Assembly: GCF_965227365.1 (NCBI RefSeq)
Contig: NZ_OZ245754.1
Span: forward strand, 4,526,001 to 4,590,000
Reading direction: 5' to 3'
DNA length: 64,000 bases
DNA from: Hwanghaeella sp965227365
Lineage (GTDB): Bacteria > Pseudomonadota > Alphaproteobacteria > UBA8366 > Aestuariispiraceae
Shown here: piece by piece, positions 49,374-58,483 of the stretch
Layout: the number at the start of each line of letters is the position of its first letter
Numbering within the stretch: the first letter of the stretch is position 1
Position numbers and translations under genes: made by a program
The notes under the pieces: generated by a model
What the model saw: the letters and a program-made list of their open reading frames with translations, nothing else
Databases searched by the model: none
Told to the model about the DNA's origin: nothing

Positions 49374-49388
49374 AGTGAAGGTGTTTCC

Positions 49389-49850
49389 TTGATTGAGCGT
49401 TTGAAGTCCCTGCTGTTCGACCGTGAGAAAACCCAGGCAACCGGGCCCAAGGGCCAGGAAGACCTGCATGTCGCCGCCGCGGCGCTGATGCTGGAAGCCG
49501 CGCATCTGGATGGGTCGCTGGACCCGGTTGAGAAGGAGCGTATCCAGCATATCGTCAGCAAGCGTTTCGACCTTTCCACGGAAGATACCGCCGCCATCAT
49601 AGAGAATGCGGAACGGAAGGCGCGCAATTCCAGCGATATCTACGGCTATCTGCGCGTTCTGCTCAGCCATTTCGAGCATGACCAGCAGGTCGAACTGGTG
49701 GAAATGCTGTGGGACGTGATCTGCGTCGACGGCGAGATCCACGATCACGAGGCGAACCTTGTCCGCCGCGTCACCGGCATGACCGGGGTCAGCGACCGCG
49801 AATCCGGCGCCGCCAAGCGCCGCGCCATGGAACGCCACGGGTTGACCTAG
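49389..49850 (+). CDS. TerB-family protein
   Basis: 153-aa helical protein of the TerB/DjlA N-terminal type: AAALMLEAAHLDGSLDPVEK, RFDLSTEDTAAIIENAERKA, and VEMLWDVICVDGEIHDHEAN. The acidic turn residues (DGS.D, DGEI.DHE) are the metal-binding positions of the family. The TTG at 49389 is the start, with GAAGG 8 nt upstream. Follows hslR by 15 bp. Function unknown; tellurite resistance in the name is historical. Confidence 0.88.
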   Translation: MIERLKSLLFDREKTQATGPKGQEDLHVAAAALMLEAAHLDGSLDPVEKERIQHIVSKRFDLSTEDTAAIIENAERKARNSSDIYGYLRVLLSHFEHDQQVELVEMLWDVICVDGEIHDHEANLVRRVTGMTGVSDRESGAAKRRAMERHGLT

Positions 49851-49866
49851 TCACCGCCCGCCCTGA

Positions 49867-51150
49867 TTACGGGGTTTCCGGTTCGCGCACGGTCAGCAGA
49901 ATACCGGCACCAAGCACGAACATCGCGACGACAACGGCCATGCCGGCGCGTTGGCTGTCGAAGATCGCCGTCCCTAGGCCGTAAAGCGCCGGGCCGAAGA
50001 TCGCCGCGGCCTTGCCGGTCAGCGAGTAGAGACCGAAATATTCTGCCTCCTTGTCGTCGGGCGCCAGGCGCGCCATCAACGACCGGCTGGCCGCCTGGGT
50101 CGGACCGACAAAGATGCCGAGCACCAGGGCGAGGCCGATGAAGATCATGAAGTCATCGACCAGCAGCAGCGGCACGCCGACCAGGATCAAACCTGCCAGC
50201 GAGACCAGAACGGTGATCCGCGACCCCATCCCGTCATCCATCCAGGCAAAACCGGCCGCGCCGAGCCCGGCGGTGACGTTGAGGCCGATGGCAAAGATCA
50301 GGATCTGTCCGGTATCCATGCCATGCACACCCGCCGCAAAAAGCCCGCCGACCGCAAACAGGGTCGTCAGCCCGTCCCGATAGATCGCGCTGGCGATCAG
50401 GAAACGCAGCACCTGCCCTTCCTGTTTCAAGGCGCCCAGGGTCTGCGCCAGCACCTTCAGCCCCTTCGGGACGGCTTTCCGGATGCTCAGACCGGTCGGC
50501 GGAAAATCGTTCGAGAACAGGAAAAGCGGCAGGCAGAAGATGACGAACCAGATGCCCGTCAGGGGCCCGACGATGCGGACATGCTGGGCGCTTTCCCGGT
50601 CCAGCGCAAAGAGCGGCTGCAGCATGTCGCCCAACCCGACAAAGCCGACCAGGGTGAGGGCGAGCGCCGTCAGACCGCCGAAATACCCGATCCCCCAGCC
50701 CCAGCCGGAAACGCGGCCGAGCATGCCGGGCGGGGCGTTCGGCGTCAGCAGGGCATTGTAGAAGACCTGCCCGAGGTCGAGCGAGGCGGCCGACAGGACG
50801 ACGACGGCGAGCGCGAAAAAGGCAAAAGCCGGGTCCGGTTCGGCGAACCAGAGCAGGCCGGACCCGGCGGCCGTCAAGGCGGTGAACAGGCCGAGCCAGC
50901 GTTTCAACCCGCCGGCATGATCGGCGATGGCGCCCAGTACCGGGCTGGCCAGCGCGACGATCACCCCCGAAATGGAGAGCGCGAAGGTCCAATCCCTGGC
51001 CCCTTCATTCGCATCGCCATGGATCGCCTGGGCGTAATAGACGGAAAAGATGAACGTCCCGATGATCGTCGGGAAGGCGGAATTTGCCCAATCGTAGAGG
51101 CACCACCCGATGGTCGCGCGTTTTGCGATCTTCATTTTCCGTCCCGACAC
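49867..51150 (-). CDS. MFS transporter, Atg22/UMF1 type
   Basis: 427-aa inner-membrane protein with about 12 hydrophobic segments. The UMF1 N-terminus WCLYDWANSAFPTIIGTFIF is distinctive. Related vacuolar Atg22 proteins export amino acids; bacterial substrates are unknown. An internal ATG (MKIAKRATIG) 15 bp downstream of the first is another possible start. Converges with the TerB gene. Confidence 0.9.
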   Translation of the reverse strand: MSGRKMKIAKRATIGWCLYDWANSAFPTIIGTFIFSVYYAQAIHGDANEGARDWTFALSISGVIVALASPVLGAIADHAGGLKRWLGLFTALTAAGSGLLWFAEPDPAFAFFALAVVVLSAASLDLGQVFYNALLTPNAPPGMLGRVSGWGWGIGYFGGLTALALTLVGFVGLGDMLQPLFALDRESAQHVRIVGPLTGIWFVIFCLPLFLFSNDFPPTGLSIRKAVPKGLKVLAQTLGALKQEGQVLRFLIASAIYRDGLTTLFAVGGLFAAGVHGMDTGQILIFAIGLNVTAGLGAAGFAWMDDGMGSRITVLVSLAGLILVGVPLLLVDDFMIFIGLALVLGIFVGPTQAASRSLMARLAPDDKEAEYFGLYSLTGKAAAIFGPALYGLGTAIFDSQRAGMAVVVAMFVLGAGILLTVREPETP

Positions 51151-51233
51151 AGAATTGTTTTCGAACCCTGGCAGGATGGGTAGTGTCCTGCGTCAGGAAC
51201 CTAGCATGATGGCCGATCTGGAGGGAGTATCAA

Positions 51234-51554
51234 ATGCTTGTCACCACTACGGAATCCGTCGAGGGGAAAAAGATCGTCGAATATATGGGGATCTGCAGCG
51301 GCGAAGCGATCGTCGGCGCGAATATCTTCAAGGATATGTTCGCTTCGATCCGCGATGTCGTCGGCGGGCGGTCCGGGACCTATGAGAAGATCCTGCACGA
51401 CGCCAAGAACATGGCGATCACCGAAATGGCCGAGCAGGCCGACAAATGGGGCGCAAACGCCATCGTCGGCGTCGATATCGACTATGAAGTCCTGGGCAAG
51501 GAAAACGGCATGCTGATGGTCGTCGCCAACGGCACGGCGGTCAAACTGGGCTAG
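51234..51554 (+). CDS. YbjQ/UPF0145 family protein
   Basis: 106-aa pentamer-forming protein: MLVTTTESVEGKKIVEYMG, GANIFKDMFASIRDVVGGRS and WGANAIVGVDIDYEVLG are the family hallmarks. Called a heavy-metal-binding domain by some, without proven function. GGAGG lies upstream. Its own intrinsic terminator follows. Confidence 0.93.
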   Translation: MLVTTTESVEGKKIVEYMGICSGEAIVGANIFKDMFASIRDVVGGRSGTYEKILHDAKNMAITEMAEQADKWGANAIVGVDIDYEVLGKENGMLMVVANGTAVKLG

Positions 51555-51568
51555 GGGTGGAATCGGAA

Positions 51569-51593
51569 CCGGCGGGCCAGACCCGCCGGGTTT
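51569..51593 (+). terminator. intrinsic terminator after ybjQ
   Basis: CCGGCGGG-CCAGA-CCCGCCGG, an 8-bp perfect stem followed by GTTT, 15 bp after the stop codon. It separates ybjQ from the convergent DUF1223 gene. Confidence 0.75.
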
Positions 51594-51623
51594 CCCCTAC
51601 GGAACCAAACAACGTTGCCGGCG

Positions 51624-52373
51624 TTACCAGAGGATCTGTTCGGCGGCGGCGATCGGCCCATGGCCCGCCTGCTGCAACAGCACCACCCAGCCTCCGGCCT
51701 CAGCGAATTTCTCGACCGGGATTTCCTGATCCAGGGCCTCGCCCATCCATTGCCGGATCAGCAAGGCGTCACGCACGACATTGCGGTTCACCAAAGTCTT
51801 GCCCCGGTTTTCGCCGCGCTGGACTTCGGTCCGATGTTCCTTGTCGAAAGTGATGAGGTAGAGGTCGTAGATCCGGCCATGCGGATCGCCGGTCACGCTG
51901 ACCTTCAGCGCATTGTCCCCGGATTTCGAAACGGTAAGGGACGGCATCGCCGTATCGCGCTTCTCCTCCTGCCGGTCTCGGATCGCCAATTCCACCTTCA
52001 TCTGGTCGGATCCGACCACATGCTGGGCCCCGTCGATCACCATCTGCGGCGTGTAGACGTAACGGCTGTGCAGTGCGCGCATATATTGCTTCTGACGGTC
52101 CGTATAGCTCTTCTTCGCGAAGGGATCCTCCCAGCCGATATAGTCCCAATAGTCGACATGGAATTCGAGGGCGATCACATCCGACCGATCGGCCAGATCG
52201 TTCAGAAAGGCCTCCGCCGGCGGGCAGGAACTGCAGCCCTGGCTGGTGAACAGCTCGGCCACCACGACGGGCCGCTCCCCGGCCCGGGCATGGGGCACGA
52301 AGGCAGCCGCCGCGAACAGCGCCGCGGCGAACAAGGCAAAGAGAATGAGTGTCAGAGAATATCGCAGTGTCAT
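51624..52373 (-). CDS. exported DUF1223 thioredoxin-like protein
   Basis: 249-aa protein. Starting at 52373 it has a signal peptide (MTLRYSLTLILFALFAAALF, cleavage near ARA/G). The mature part begins VVAELFTSQGCSSCPPAEAF, a thioredoxin-type CxxC active site (CSSC), and continues EFHVDYWDYIGWEDPFA and YTPQMVIDG. Periplasmic redox function is likely but unproven. An ATG 30 bp upstream is less fitting. Confidence 0.9.
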   Translation of the reverse strand: MTLRYSLTLILFALFAAALFAAAAFVPHARAGERPVVVAELFTSQGCSSCPPAEAFLNDLADRSDVIALEFHVDYWDYIGWEDPFAKKSYTDRQKQYMRALHSRYVYTPQMVIDGAQHVVGSDQMKVELAIRDRQEEKRDTAMPSLTVSKSGDNALKVSVTGDPHGRIYDLYLITFDKEHRTEVQRGENRGKTLVNRNVVRDALLIRQWMGEALDQEIPVEKFAEAGGWVVLLQQAGHGPIAAAEQILW

Positions 52374-52480
52374 GAGGCAAAGATAGGGTGTGGACTTGCG
52401 CACGGACCAATCACTTCAGGGTGAGAGTGCCGCCTGGACGCTCAAAACAAAAGCCTCTGCCTGGAAAAACAGGTCCTGTG

Positions 52481-52849
52481 TCAACGGTGGTCCTTATTCC
52501 CCTCCGCTTGCCGGTGCGACGCGACGAATTTCTCAATCTCACGCCGGAAATAGGGCTGGCGTTCCATGAAGGCCGCGGTCAGGCCCAACGTATCGATCCG
52601 CATCACCTTGCCGTGACCGGGAAACTCGTCCTGGGTGCCGTCCTTGCGCGGCAGCAGAAACTGAAATTCGAACCGCTGCCCCTCGATCAGATCACCGACA
52701 TAATCGACGATCCGGAAGTGATGCTCGTCCATATCGTCGACCGCGAAGACGTGATGGTCGATGCGGATGAAGGTGTCGACAGGATGGATCCGCCCCAGCC
52801 TACGCCGGTTGACGAAGTCAGAACCCTTTCTTTTCAGCCAAGCGAACAT
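52481..52849 (-). CDS. small protein with a degenerate PilZ-like pattern
   Basis: 122-aa soluble protein. RRLGR near residue 17 resembles the RxxxR c-di-GMP motif of PilZ domains, and the alternating strands (FEFQFLLPRKDG, GKVMRIDTLGLTAAFM) suit a PilZ barrel. The second motif (D/NxSxxG) is missing: the aligned place reads DDMDEHHFR. It may be a non-binding PilZ relative or something else. It follows acnA by 97 bp, separated by acnA's terminator, so it probably has its own promoter. Confidence 0.5.
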   Translation of the reverse strand: MFAWLKRKGSDFVNRRRLGRIHPVDTFIRIDHHVFAVDDMDEHHFRIVDYVGDLIEGQRFEFQFLLPRKDGTQDEFPGHGKVMRIDTLGLTAAFMERQPYFRREIEKFVASHRQAEGNKDHR

Positions 52850-52892
52850 TCAACGCCTCCCACCGCACTATAGCACCGCTTTGCATTGGACA

Positions 52893-52923
52893 AAGAAAAA
52901 GGGCGGCCCCGACGGAGCCGCCC
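52893..52923 (-). terminator. intrinsic terminator of acnA
   Basis: Minus-strand GGGCGGC (52923-52917) pairs with GCCGCCC (52907-52901), followed by TTTTTCTTT. It begins 24 bp after the acnA stop. The strongest terminator in the window. Confidence 0.9.
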
Positions 52924-52946
52924 GAATACCTTGATTTCTCCCGCAA

Positions 52947-55634
52947 TTACGCCGCTTTCGCGATGTTCCGCAGCACATATTGCAGGATGCCGCCGTTCCG
53001 GTAGTACTCGACCTCGTCGAGCGTATCGATTCGGCACAGGACGGTGATCTTCTCGGAAGATCCGTCGACCCGGTTGATCGTGACCGAAACATCCTGGCGC
53101 GGGGTGATCTCGCCCGCGATACCGCTGATGTCGAAGGTTTCGGAACCGTCGAGCTTCAGGGTCTGGCGGTTCTGGCCGTCCTTGAACTGCAGCGGCAGGA
53201 CGCCCATGCCGACCAGATTCGAACGGTGGATGCGTTCGAAGCTCTCGACGATCACCGCCTTCACGCCCAGCAGCACGGTGCCCTTGGCGGCCCAGTCGCG
53301 GCTGGACCCGGTGCCGTATTCCTTACCGCCGATGACGACCAGCGGCGTGCCTTCGGCGATGTATTTCATCGCCGCGTCGAAGACCGGCATCTCTTCGCCA
53401 TCGGGCATATGCTTGGTGAAGCCGCCTTCGACCCCCGGCACCATTTGGTTCTTGATGCGGATATTGGCGAAGGTGCCGCGCATCATGATTTCGTGGTTGC
53501 CGCGGCGCGAGCCGTAGGAGTTGAAATCGACCGGACGGACCTGACGTTCCAGCAGATACTGGCCCGCTGGCGTCTCCGGCTTGAACGACCCGGCAGGAGA
53601 GATGTGGTCGGTGGTGATCGAGTCGCCCAGGATCAGCAGCGGACGCGCGCCCGAGATATCCTCTATCTCATCCGGCTCCGGCGCCAGCCCCTGGAAGTAA
53701 GGCGGGTGTTGGACATAGGTCGAACCCGAATCCCAATCATAGGTCTCGCCGCCCTCGACCTTGATATCCTGCCATTCCGTCGGCCCCAGGAAGACGTTGG
53801 AATAGCGCGACCGGTACATTTCCGGCGTCAGCGCCGCCTTGATCAGGTCGTCGATCTCCTTATTCGTCGGCCAGATGTCCTTCAGGAAGACGTCCTTGCC
53901 GTCCTTATCCTGCCCGATCGCGTCGTTGACCAGATCGATCTTGGTGTTGCCGGCAATGGCGTAGGCGACGACCAGCGGCGGGGAGGCCAGATAGTTCCCC
54001 AGGGTCTGCGGGTTTACGCGGCCCTCGAAGTTGCGGTTGCCGCTGAGCACCGCCGCGGTGACCAACTCGCCCTTGTCGATGGCATCCGAGATCGGGCCCG
54101 GCAGCGGGCCGGAATTGCCGATACAGGTGGTGCAGCCGTAGCCGACCAGATCGAAGCCCAGTGCATCCAGATCGTCCTGCACGCCGGCCTTGATCAGATA
54201 GTCGGTGACGACCTGGGACCCGGGGGCGAGGGATGTCTTCACCCAGGGTTTTACAGTCAGGCCCTTGGCCCGCGCCTTCTGCGCGACAAGGCCCGCCGCA
54301 ATCAGCACCGCCGGGTTCGACGTGTTCGTGCAACTGGTGATCGCCGCGATCACGACCGCGCCGTCCTCCAGCTCATAATCCGTGCCTTCGACCGGCACCT
54401 TGCGGTCACTATGTCCGCGCTCTTCGAAAACACCGGCAATCGACTTGGTCATTTCCGACAGCGGTACGCGGTCCTGCGGCCGTTTCGGCCCGGCCAGCGA
54501 AGGTTCCACCGTGCCGATATCCAGTTCCAGCGTATCGGTGTAGACCGGGTCCGGCTGGCCCTTCTCACGCCACATGCCTTGGGCCTTGGCATAGGCCTCG
54601 ACCAGTTTGACGCGGTGTTCGTCGCGCCCGGTGAAGCGCAGGTAGTTCAGCGTTTCCTCGTCCACCGGGAAGATGCCGCAGGTCGCGCCGTATTCCGGCG
54701 CCATATTAGCGATGGTCGCCTGATCGGCCAGCGTCAGGTGATCCAGGCCGTCGCCGAAGAATTCCACGAATTTTCCGACCACGCCCTTCTTGCGCAACAT
54801 CTGCGTGACAGTCAGGACCAGGTCGGTCGCCGTTGTGCCTTCCTTCAGCGTGCCGGTCAGCTTGAAGCCGATCACTTCCGGGATCAGCATGGAGACGGGC
54901 TGGCCCAGCATGGCCGCTTCCGCCTCGATCCCGCCGACGCCCCATCCCAGCACGCCGAGGCCGTTGACCATGGTTGTGTGGCTGTCGGTGCCGACCAAGG
55001 TGTCCGGGTAGGCGATTTCACGGCCACTGCCATTGCCTTCGTCGGAGACCCAGACCGTCTGGGCCAGATACTCGACATTGACCTGGTGACAGATGCCGGT
55101 GCCCGGCGGCACGACGCGGAAATTGTTGAAGGCGGATTGACCCCAACGCAGGAAGCTGTAGCGCTCTCCATTGCGTTCGAATTCCAGATCCATGTTCTTC
55201 TTGAAACTGTCGGGGCCGCCGAAGAAATCGACCATGACCGAGTGGTCGATGACGAGGTCGACGGGGCTCAACGGGTTGATCTTCTGCGGGTCGCCACCCA
55301 TGGCGACCATGGCTGCGCGCATCGCCGCCAGGTCGACGACTGCGGGAACGCCGGTGAAATCCTGCATCAGCACGCGGGCCGGGCGATAGGCGATTTCACG
55401 GTCGGACCGCTTGTCCTTCAGCCATTGGGCAATCGCCTTCACGTCGTCGGTATTGACGGAACGGCCGTCCTCAAACCGCAGCAGGTTCTCCAGCAACACC
55501 TTCATGGAATAGGGCAGGCGGCTGACATCGCCGAGCGTTTCCTGCGCCGCATCGATCGAGAAATAGTCGTATTCCCTCCCGTCGACGGTCAGCACACGCC
55601 GCGTTTTCAATGTGTCATGGCCGGTCATGGTCAT
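52947..55634 (-). CDS. acnA: aconitate hydratase A
   Basis: [4Fe-4S] TCA-cycle enzyme interconverting citrate and isocitrate; iron-regulatory-protein-like long form, 895 aa. Cluster cysteines lie in ITSCTNTSNPAVL and GYGCTTCIGNSGPL; other motifs are VGTDSHTTMVNGLGVLGWGV, RGTFANIRIKNQM and KEYGTGSSRDWAAKG. Start at 55634 has AAGGAGTG 10 nt upstream; a second ATG lies 6 bp further in. The longer frame to 55715 lacks similarity. Confidence 0.97.
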   Translation of the reverse strand: MTMTGHDTLKTRRVLTVDGREYDYFSIDAAQETLGDVSRLPYSMKVLLENLLRFEDGRSVNTDDVKAIAQWLKDKRSDREIAYRPARVLMQDFTGVPAVVDLAAMRAAMVAMGGDPQKINPLSPVDLVIDHSVMVDFFGGPDSFKKNMDLEFERNGERYSFLRWGQSAFNNFRVVPPGTGICHQVNVEYLAQTVWVSDEGNGSGREIAYPDTLVGTDSHTTMVNGLGVLGWGVGGIEAEAAMLGQPVSMLIPEVIGFKLTGTLKEGTTATDLVLTVTQMLRKKGVVGKFVEFFGDGLDHLTLADQATIANMAPEYGATCGIFPVDEETLNYLRFTGRDEHRVKLVEAYAKAQGMWREKGQPDPVYTDTLELDIGTVEPSLAGPKRPQDRVPLSEMTKSIAGVFEERGHSDRKVPVEGTDYELEDGAVVIAAITSCTNTSNPAVLIAAGLVAQKARAKGLTVKPWVKTSLAPGSQVVTDYLIKAGVQDDLDALGFDLVGYGCTTCIGNSGPLPGPISDAIDKGELVTAAVLSGNRNFEGRVNPQTLGNYLASPPLVVAYAIAGNTKIDLVNDAIGQDKDGKDVFLKDIWPTNKEIDDLIKAALTPEMYRSRYSNVFLGPTEWQDIKVEGGETYDWDSGSTYVQHPPYFQGLAPEPDEIEDISGARPLLILGDSITTDHISPAGSFKPETPAGQYLLERQVRPVDFNSYGSRRGNHEIMMRGTFANIRIKNQMVPGVEGGFTKHMPDGEEMPVFDAAMKYIAEGTPLVVIGGKEYGTGSSRDWAAKGTVLLGVKAVIVESFERIHRSNLVGMGVLPLQFKDGQNRQTLKLDGSETFDISGIAGEITPRQDVSVTINRVDGSSEKITVLCRIDTLDEVEYYRNGGILQYVLRNIAKAA

Positions 55635-56052
55635 TTTGAATGCACTCCTTCGTTTTGCCGCTCGGTTCCGGGCGCCTGCGCGCCGGGCCGGGGCTGATTG
55701 GCCCTTTGGATTCACGGTCCCGTCCGTCGTCGCGCTTCTAGGTTACAAACGCGCCGGAGGACCGACCGGTGGCATCCCCATGGAAGGGAGAGCCTGTGTC
55801 CTGGCGCAAAAACACCGCGGACGCGCGCGAGCGGTCAGACACTATCCAAAGAACTCATTGCAAATTTACGTATCGCCACCGCCGGTCCGGAGTGCCGGAT
55901 TGCGCCGCCGAAAGAATGCGGCCCCGCGTTGGTTCCTCGATACGCCCCGTCGCGCGTCTTACATGTAGCGCCGCCAGGTTCAATTGGGTAGGGGTGGCAG
56001 GCGAATTTCACTATATCCCGCACGGGTTGGCGGGCATTAGGCGCGACCGGGA
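55635..56052. other. 418-bp stretch without a credible gene
   Basis: Contains the upstream region of acnA and the 3' flank of the hydrolase gene. Overlapping open frames exist in all plus-strand phases, but they are Arg/Pro-rich, lack ribosome sites and match nothing. Cytochrome c maturation gene ccmA, often divergent from acnA in alphaproteobacteria, is not there. No tRNA or strong palindrome seen. Confidence 0.6.
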
Positions 56053-57201
56053 TCAGACCTGCGGGTCGATCCATTTTTCCCAGGCTTCCCAGCTTTCCGG
56101 TGGATAGTAGCGGTGGGGGCCCTGGGTTTGGACGGCATTGATCCGTTCTGCCGCGCCCAGGCGGGCATAGAAGGCCCGCGCCGCCTCAACCATCGTTTCG
56201 ACCCCGGAATAAGGGAAGATATGGTCCCCGCTGCCGCTCAAACCCACGAAGGGGCGCGGGGCAATCAGAGCAGCGACATCTTCCGCCTCCAGCCAGTTCA
56301 GCAGGCCGGGGATGATCAATTCGCCGCCTTCCGTACGGCGGCCGCCCACCGTGTCGCGGAAACGACCGATGGAGCCGGAACAGAGAACGCCGGTTATGCG
56401 TTCATCCAGCGCGGTGGCGAAAAATGCGTTCGAGCCGCCGGAGGAATGACCGAACAGGTTGATCCGCGCCGGATCGATGGCGGCGGGCAGGTTGTCCGCG
56501 GCGAGCAGCCAGTCGATCGCGGCGGAGACGTCCCAGCATTTCTCGCCCATCAGGGTGCGGCCGAGCAGCAGGGCATGGCCCGCCGCATCGGTCAGGCGGT
56601 GGGGCGAGCGGGGTTTCAATTCCCGTTCCTCCCGCTCCCCGAAGCCCAACTGTTCGATCGCGACGGCGAGATAGCCCTTGCGAGCCGCCTGCAGCGCCAT
56701 ATCCGCGCCGAGGCCGAGCCGCTGGTGATCGATGGGCAGTTTGGCCTCCCCCCAGGCGACATGAGCACCGGATGTCGAACCGGCGAGGTGAAGGTAAACC
56801 GGCGCCGGCCCCTGGATCCCCTCCTGCCACAGAAGATGCACGGCGATATCGGTTTCCGGACGGACACGCAGGTAGAAGGCGCGTCGCCGTATGCCCGGTC
56901 CGACTTCCGCCCAGTCCATCGCGCGCGTTACCGTCACCGCCGGTCGGGTGAAGGGCCAGCCCATCAGTTCGGCGAGTTTCTGCCGCGCCTCACGCTGCCA
57001 GGCGCGCTGGTCCATATCCGGATGGCGTGCGAAGGCAAGGCGTTGTTCCGCGCGCTCTATATCGTTCAGATGACCGGGATAGGGCGACAGGACCGTGCCG
57101 GAGGGCAGCGGCAGATAAGGATCCGGTTCCTGTCCGCGCAGCCGTTTCAGCTTGCGCTTTGCCGCTTCCAGATAGACGCGGGGGGAGTTCCCGACCGCCA
57201 T
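56053..57201 (-). CDS. alpha/beta hydrolase, acetyl-xylan-esterase-like
   Basis: 382-aa hydrolase. Nucleophile Ser in NLFGHSSGGSNAFFA (GHSSGG), Asp likely in GLSGSGDHIFPYSG and His in TQGPHRYYP at the end; an oxyanion segment is visible in APVYLHLAGSTSG. The long N-terminal part (LPSGTVLSPYPGHLNDIERA) is like AXE1/dienelactone-type esterases. The ATG at 57201 lies 4 bp after the kynU stop, so a link to kynurenine breakdown is possible, but it does not look like a standard arylformamidase. No signal peptide. Confidence 0.75.
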   Translation of the reverse strand: MAVGNSPRVYLEAAKRKLKRLRGQEPDPYLPLPSGTVLSPYPGHLNDIERAEQRLAFARHPDMDQRAWQREARQKLAELMGWPFTRPAVTVTRAMDWAEVGPGIRRRAFYLRVRPETDIAVHLLWQEGIQGPAPVYLHLAGSTSGAHVAWGEAKLPIDHQRLGLGADMALQAARKGYLAVAIEQLGFGEREERELKPRSPHRLTDAAGHALLLGRTLMGEKCWDVSAAIDWLLAADNLPAAIDPARINLFGHSSGGSNAFFATALDERITGVLCSGSIGRFRDTVGGRRTEGGELIIPGLLNWLEAEDVAALIAPRPFVGLSGSGDHIFPYSGVETMVEAARAFYARLGAAERINAVQTQGPHRYYPPESWEAWEKWIDPQV

Positions 57202-57205
57202 GAAT

Positions 57206-58450
57206 TCACGTGACCGCGGCGCGCTGTTTGAACGCATCCACGTCCCAGGCGCCGGTTTCCAGGACGTCACGAAGGATCGCGACCGCGTCCCAAACATCCG
57301 TGTAGGAGATATAAAGAGGCGCGAAGCCGAACCGCATGATGTCCGGGTCGCGGAAATCGCCGATCACCTTGCGCTGGATCAGCGCCTGCATGATCGGATA
57401 ACCATTACGGCTACGGAACGACACTTGACTGCCGCGTCTTTCGTCCTCCCGCGGGGTTGCCAGTTCCAGTCCGTGCCCGGCGCATTCCTGTTCGACCAAT
57501 GTGATAAAGACACCGGTTAACTGCCTGCTTTTCTGCAGCAGATCCTGCATCGGGACTTCGTTGAAAAGGCTCAAAGCCTCGTCCAGCGCGGACATGGAGA
57601 GCACCGGCGGGGTGCCCACCGTATGCCGGGCAATGCCGTTGGCCGGCGCATAGCTGTTGGTGAAGGCAAAGGGGCTGGCATGGCCGAGCCAACCGCTGAG
57701 CGCGGGCTGGATCTCCGCCTGATGCCGGTCGGCGACGAACAGGAAGGCCGGCGCGCCCGGTCCGCCATTCAGGTATTTGTAGCCGCAGCCGACCGCGAAA
57801 TCGGCCTTCGCCCCGTTTAGGTCGACAGGAAAGGCGCCGGCACTATGGGCAAGATCCCACAACATCAGCGCGCCCGCATCCTGCACCTGTTTCGTGACCG
57901 CCGTCATGTCGAGCTTGCGGCCGGTGCGGTAGTCGACCTGGGTGACCATGACCACGGCGACATCCTCGTCCAGGTGGTCGGCCAGGTCTTCCGCCTTGTC
58001 CATCAGGCGCAGGCTGTATTCCCCGCCGAGCAGGGAAACGAGTCCTTCGGCGATATAAAGGTCGGTCGGAAAGTTGCCCGCTTCCGACAGGATCACCCTG
58101 CGGTCGGGCCGCATCTTCAAAGCCGCAGATAACAATTTGAAAAGATTGATGGATGTGGAATCCGCGGCAAGCACCTCGTGGCCCTGGGCGCCGATCATCG
58201 GGGCCAGCTTGCCGCCGATGCGCCCGGCCAGTTCCATCCAGTGATTCTTGTTCCAGCTGGTGATGAGGTCCTGGCCCCATTCCCTTGAAACCACGTCGGA
58301 AACCCGGTCCCGAACCGTATTCAACAACGGGCCGAGGGAATTGCCGTCGAGATAGATCAGGCCGTCCGGAATATCGAAACGATTCCGGAACGGTTTCAAC
58401 GGATCAGCGGCGTCGCGCGCCGCCAGGTCTTCGCGCGTGATGGAGGACAT
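57206..58450 (-). CDS. kynU: kynureninase
   Basis: PLP enzyme cleaving kynurenine or 3-hydroxykynurenine to anthranilate and alanine. 414 aa: FDIPDGLIYLDGNSLGPLL, AADSTSINLFKLLSAAL, TQVDYRTGRKLDMTAVTK, LWDLAHSAGAFPVDL and the PLP lysine region AVGCGYKYLNGGPGAPAF, then QPALSGWLGH and IMRFGFAPLYISYTDVWDA. The tryptophan dioxygenase and formamidase partners are not in the window. 33 bp after gdhB, 4 bp before the hydrolase. Confidence 0.96.
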   Translation of the reverse strand: MSSITREDLAARDAADPLKPFRNRFDIPDGLIYLDGNSLGPLLNTVRDRVSDVVSREWGQDLITSWNKNHWMELAGRIGGKLAPMIGAQGHEVLAADSTSINLFKLLSAALKMRPDRRVILSEAGNFPTDLYIAEGLVSLLGGEYSLRLMDKAEDLADHLDEDVAVVMVTQVDYRTGRKLDMTAVTKQVQDAGALMLWDLAHSAGAFPVDLNGAKADFAVGCGYKYLNGGPGAPAFLFVADRHQAEIQPALSGWLGHASPFAFTNSYAPANGIARHTVGTPPVLSMSALDEALSLFNEVPMQDLLQKSRQLTGVFITLVEQECAGHGLELATPREDERRGSQVSFRSRNGYPIMQALIQRKVIGDFRDPDIMRFGFAPLYISYTDVWDAVAILRDVLETGAWDVDAFKQRAAVT

Positions 58451-58483
58451 TCTGGATAAACCTTTGAAAAACGGAAATAATGA

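Noticed and set aside
52980..55697. 905-aa open frame on the plus strand
   Set aside because: Exactly antisense to acnA, low-complexity His/Asp/Arg composition typical of the opposite strand of a GC-rich gene, no motif or ribosome site.
55612..55991. Overlapping 97- to 118-aa open frames between acnA and the hydrolase gene
   Set aside because: Arg/Pro-rich, no ribosome site, three overlapping phases, no family similarity; treated as noncoding.
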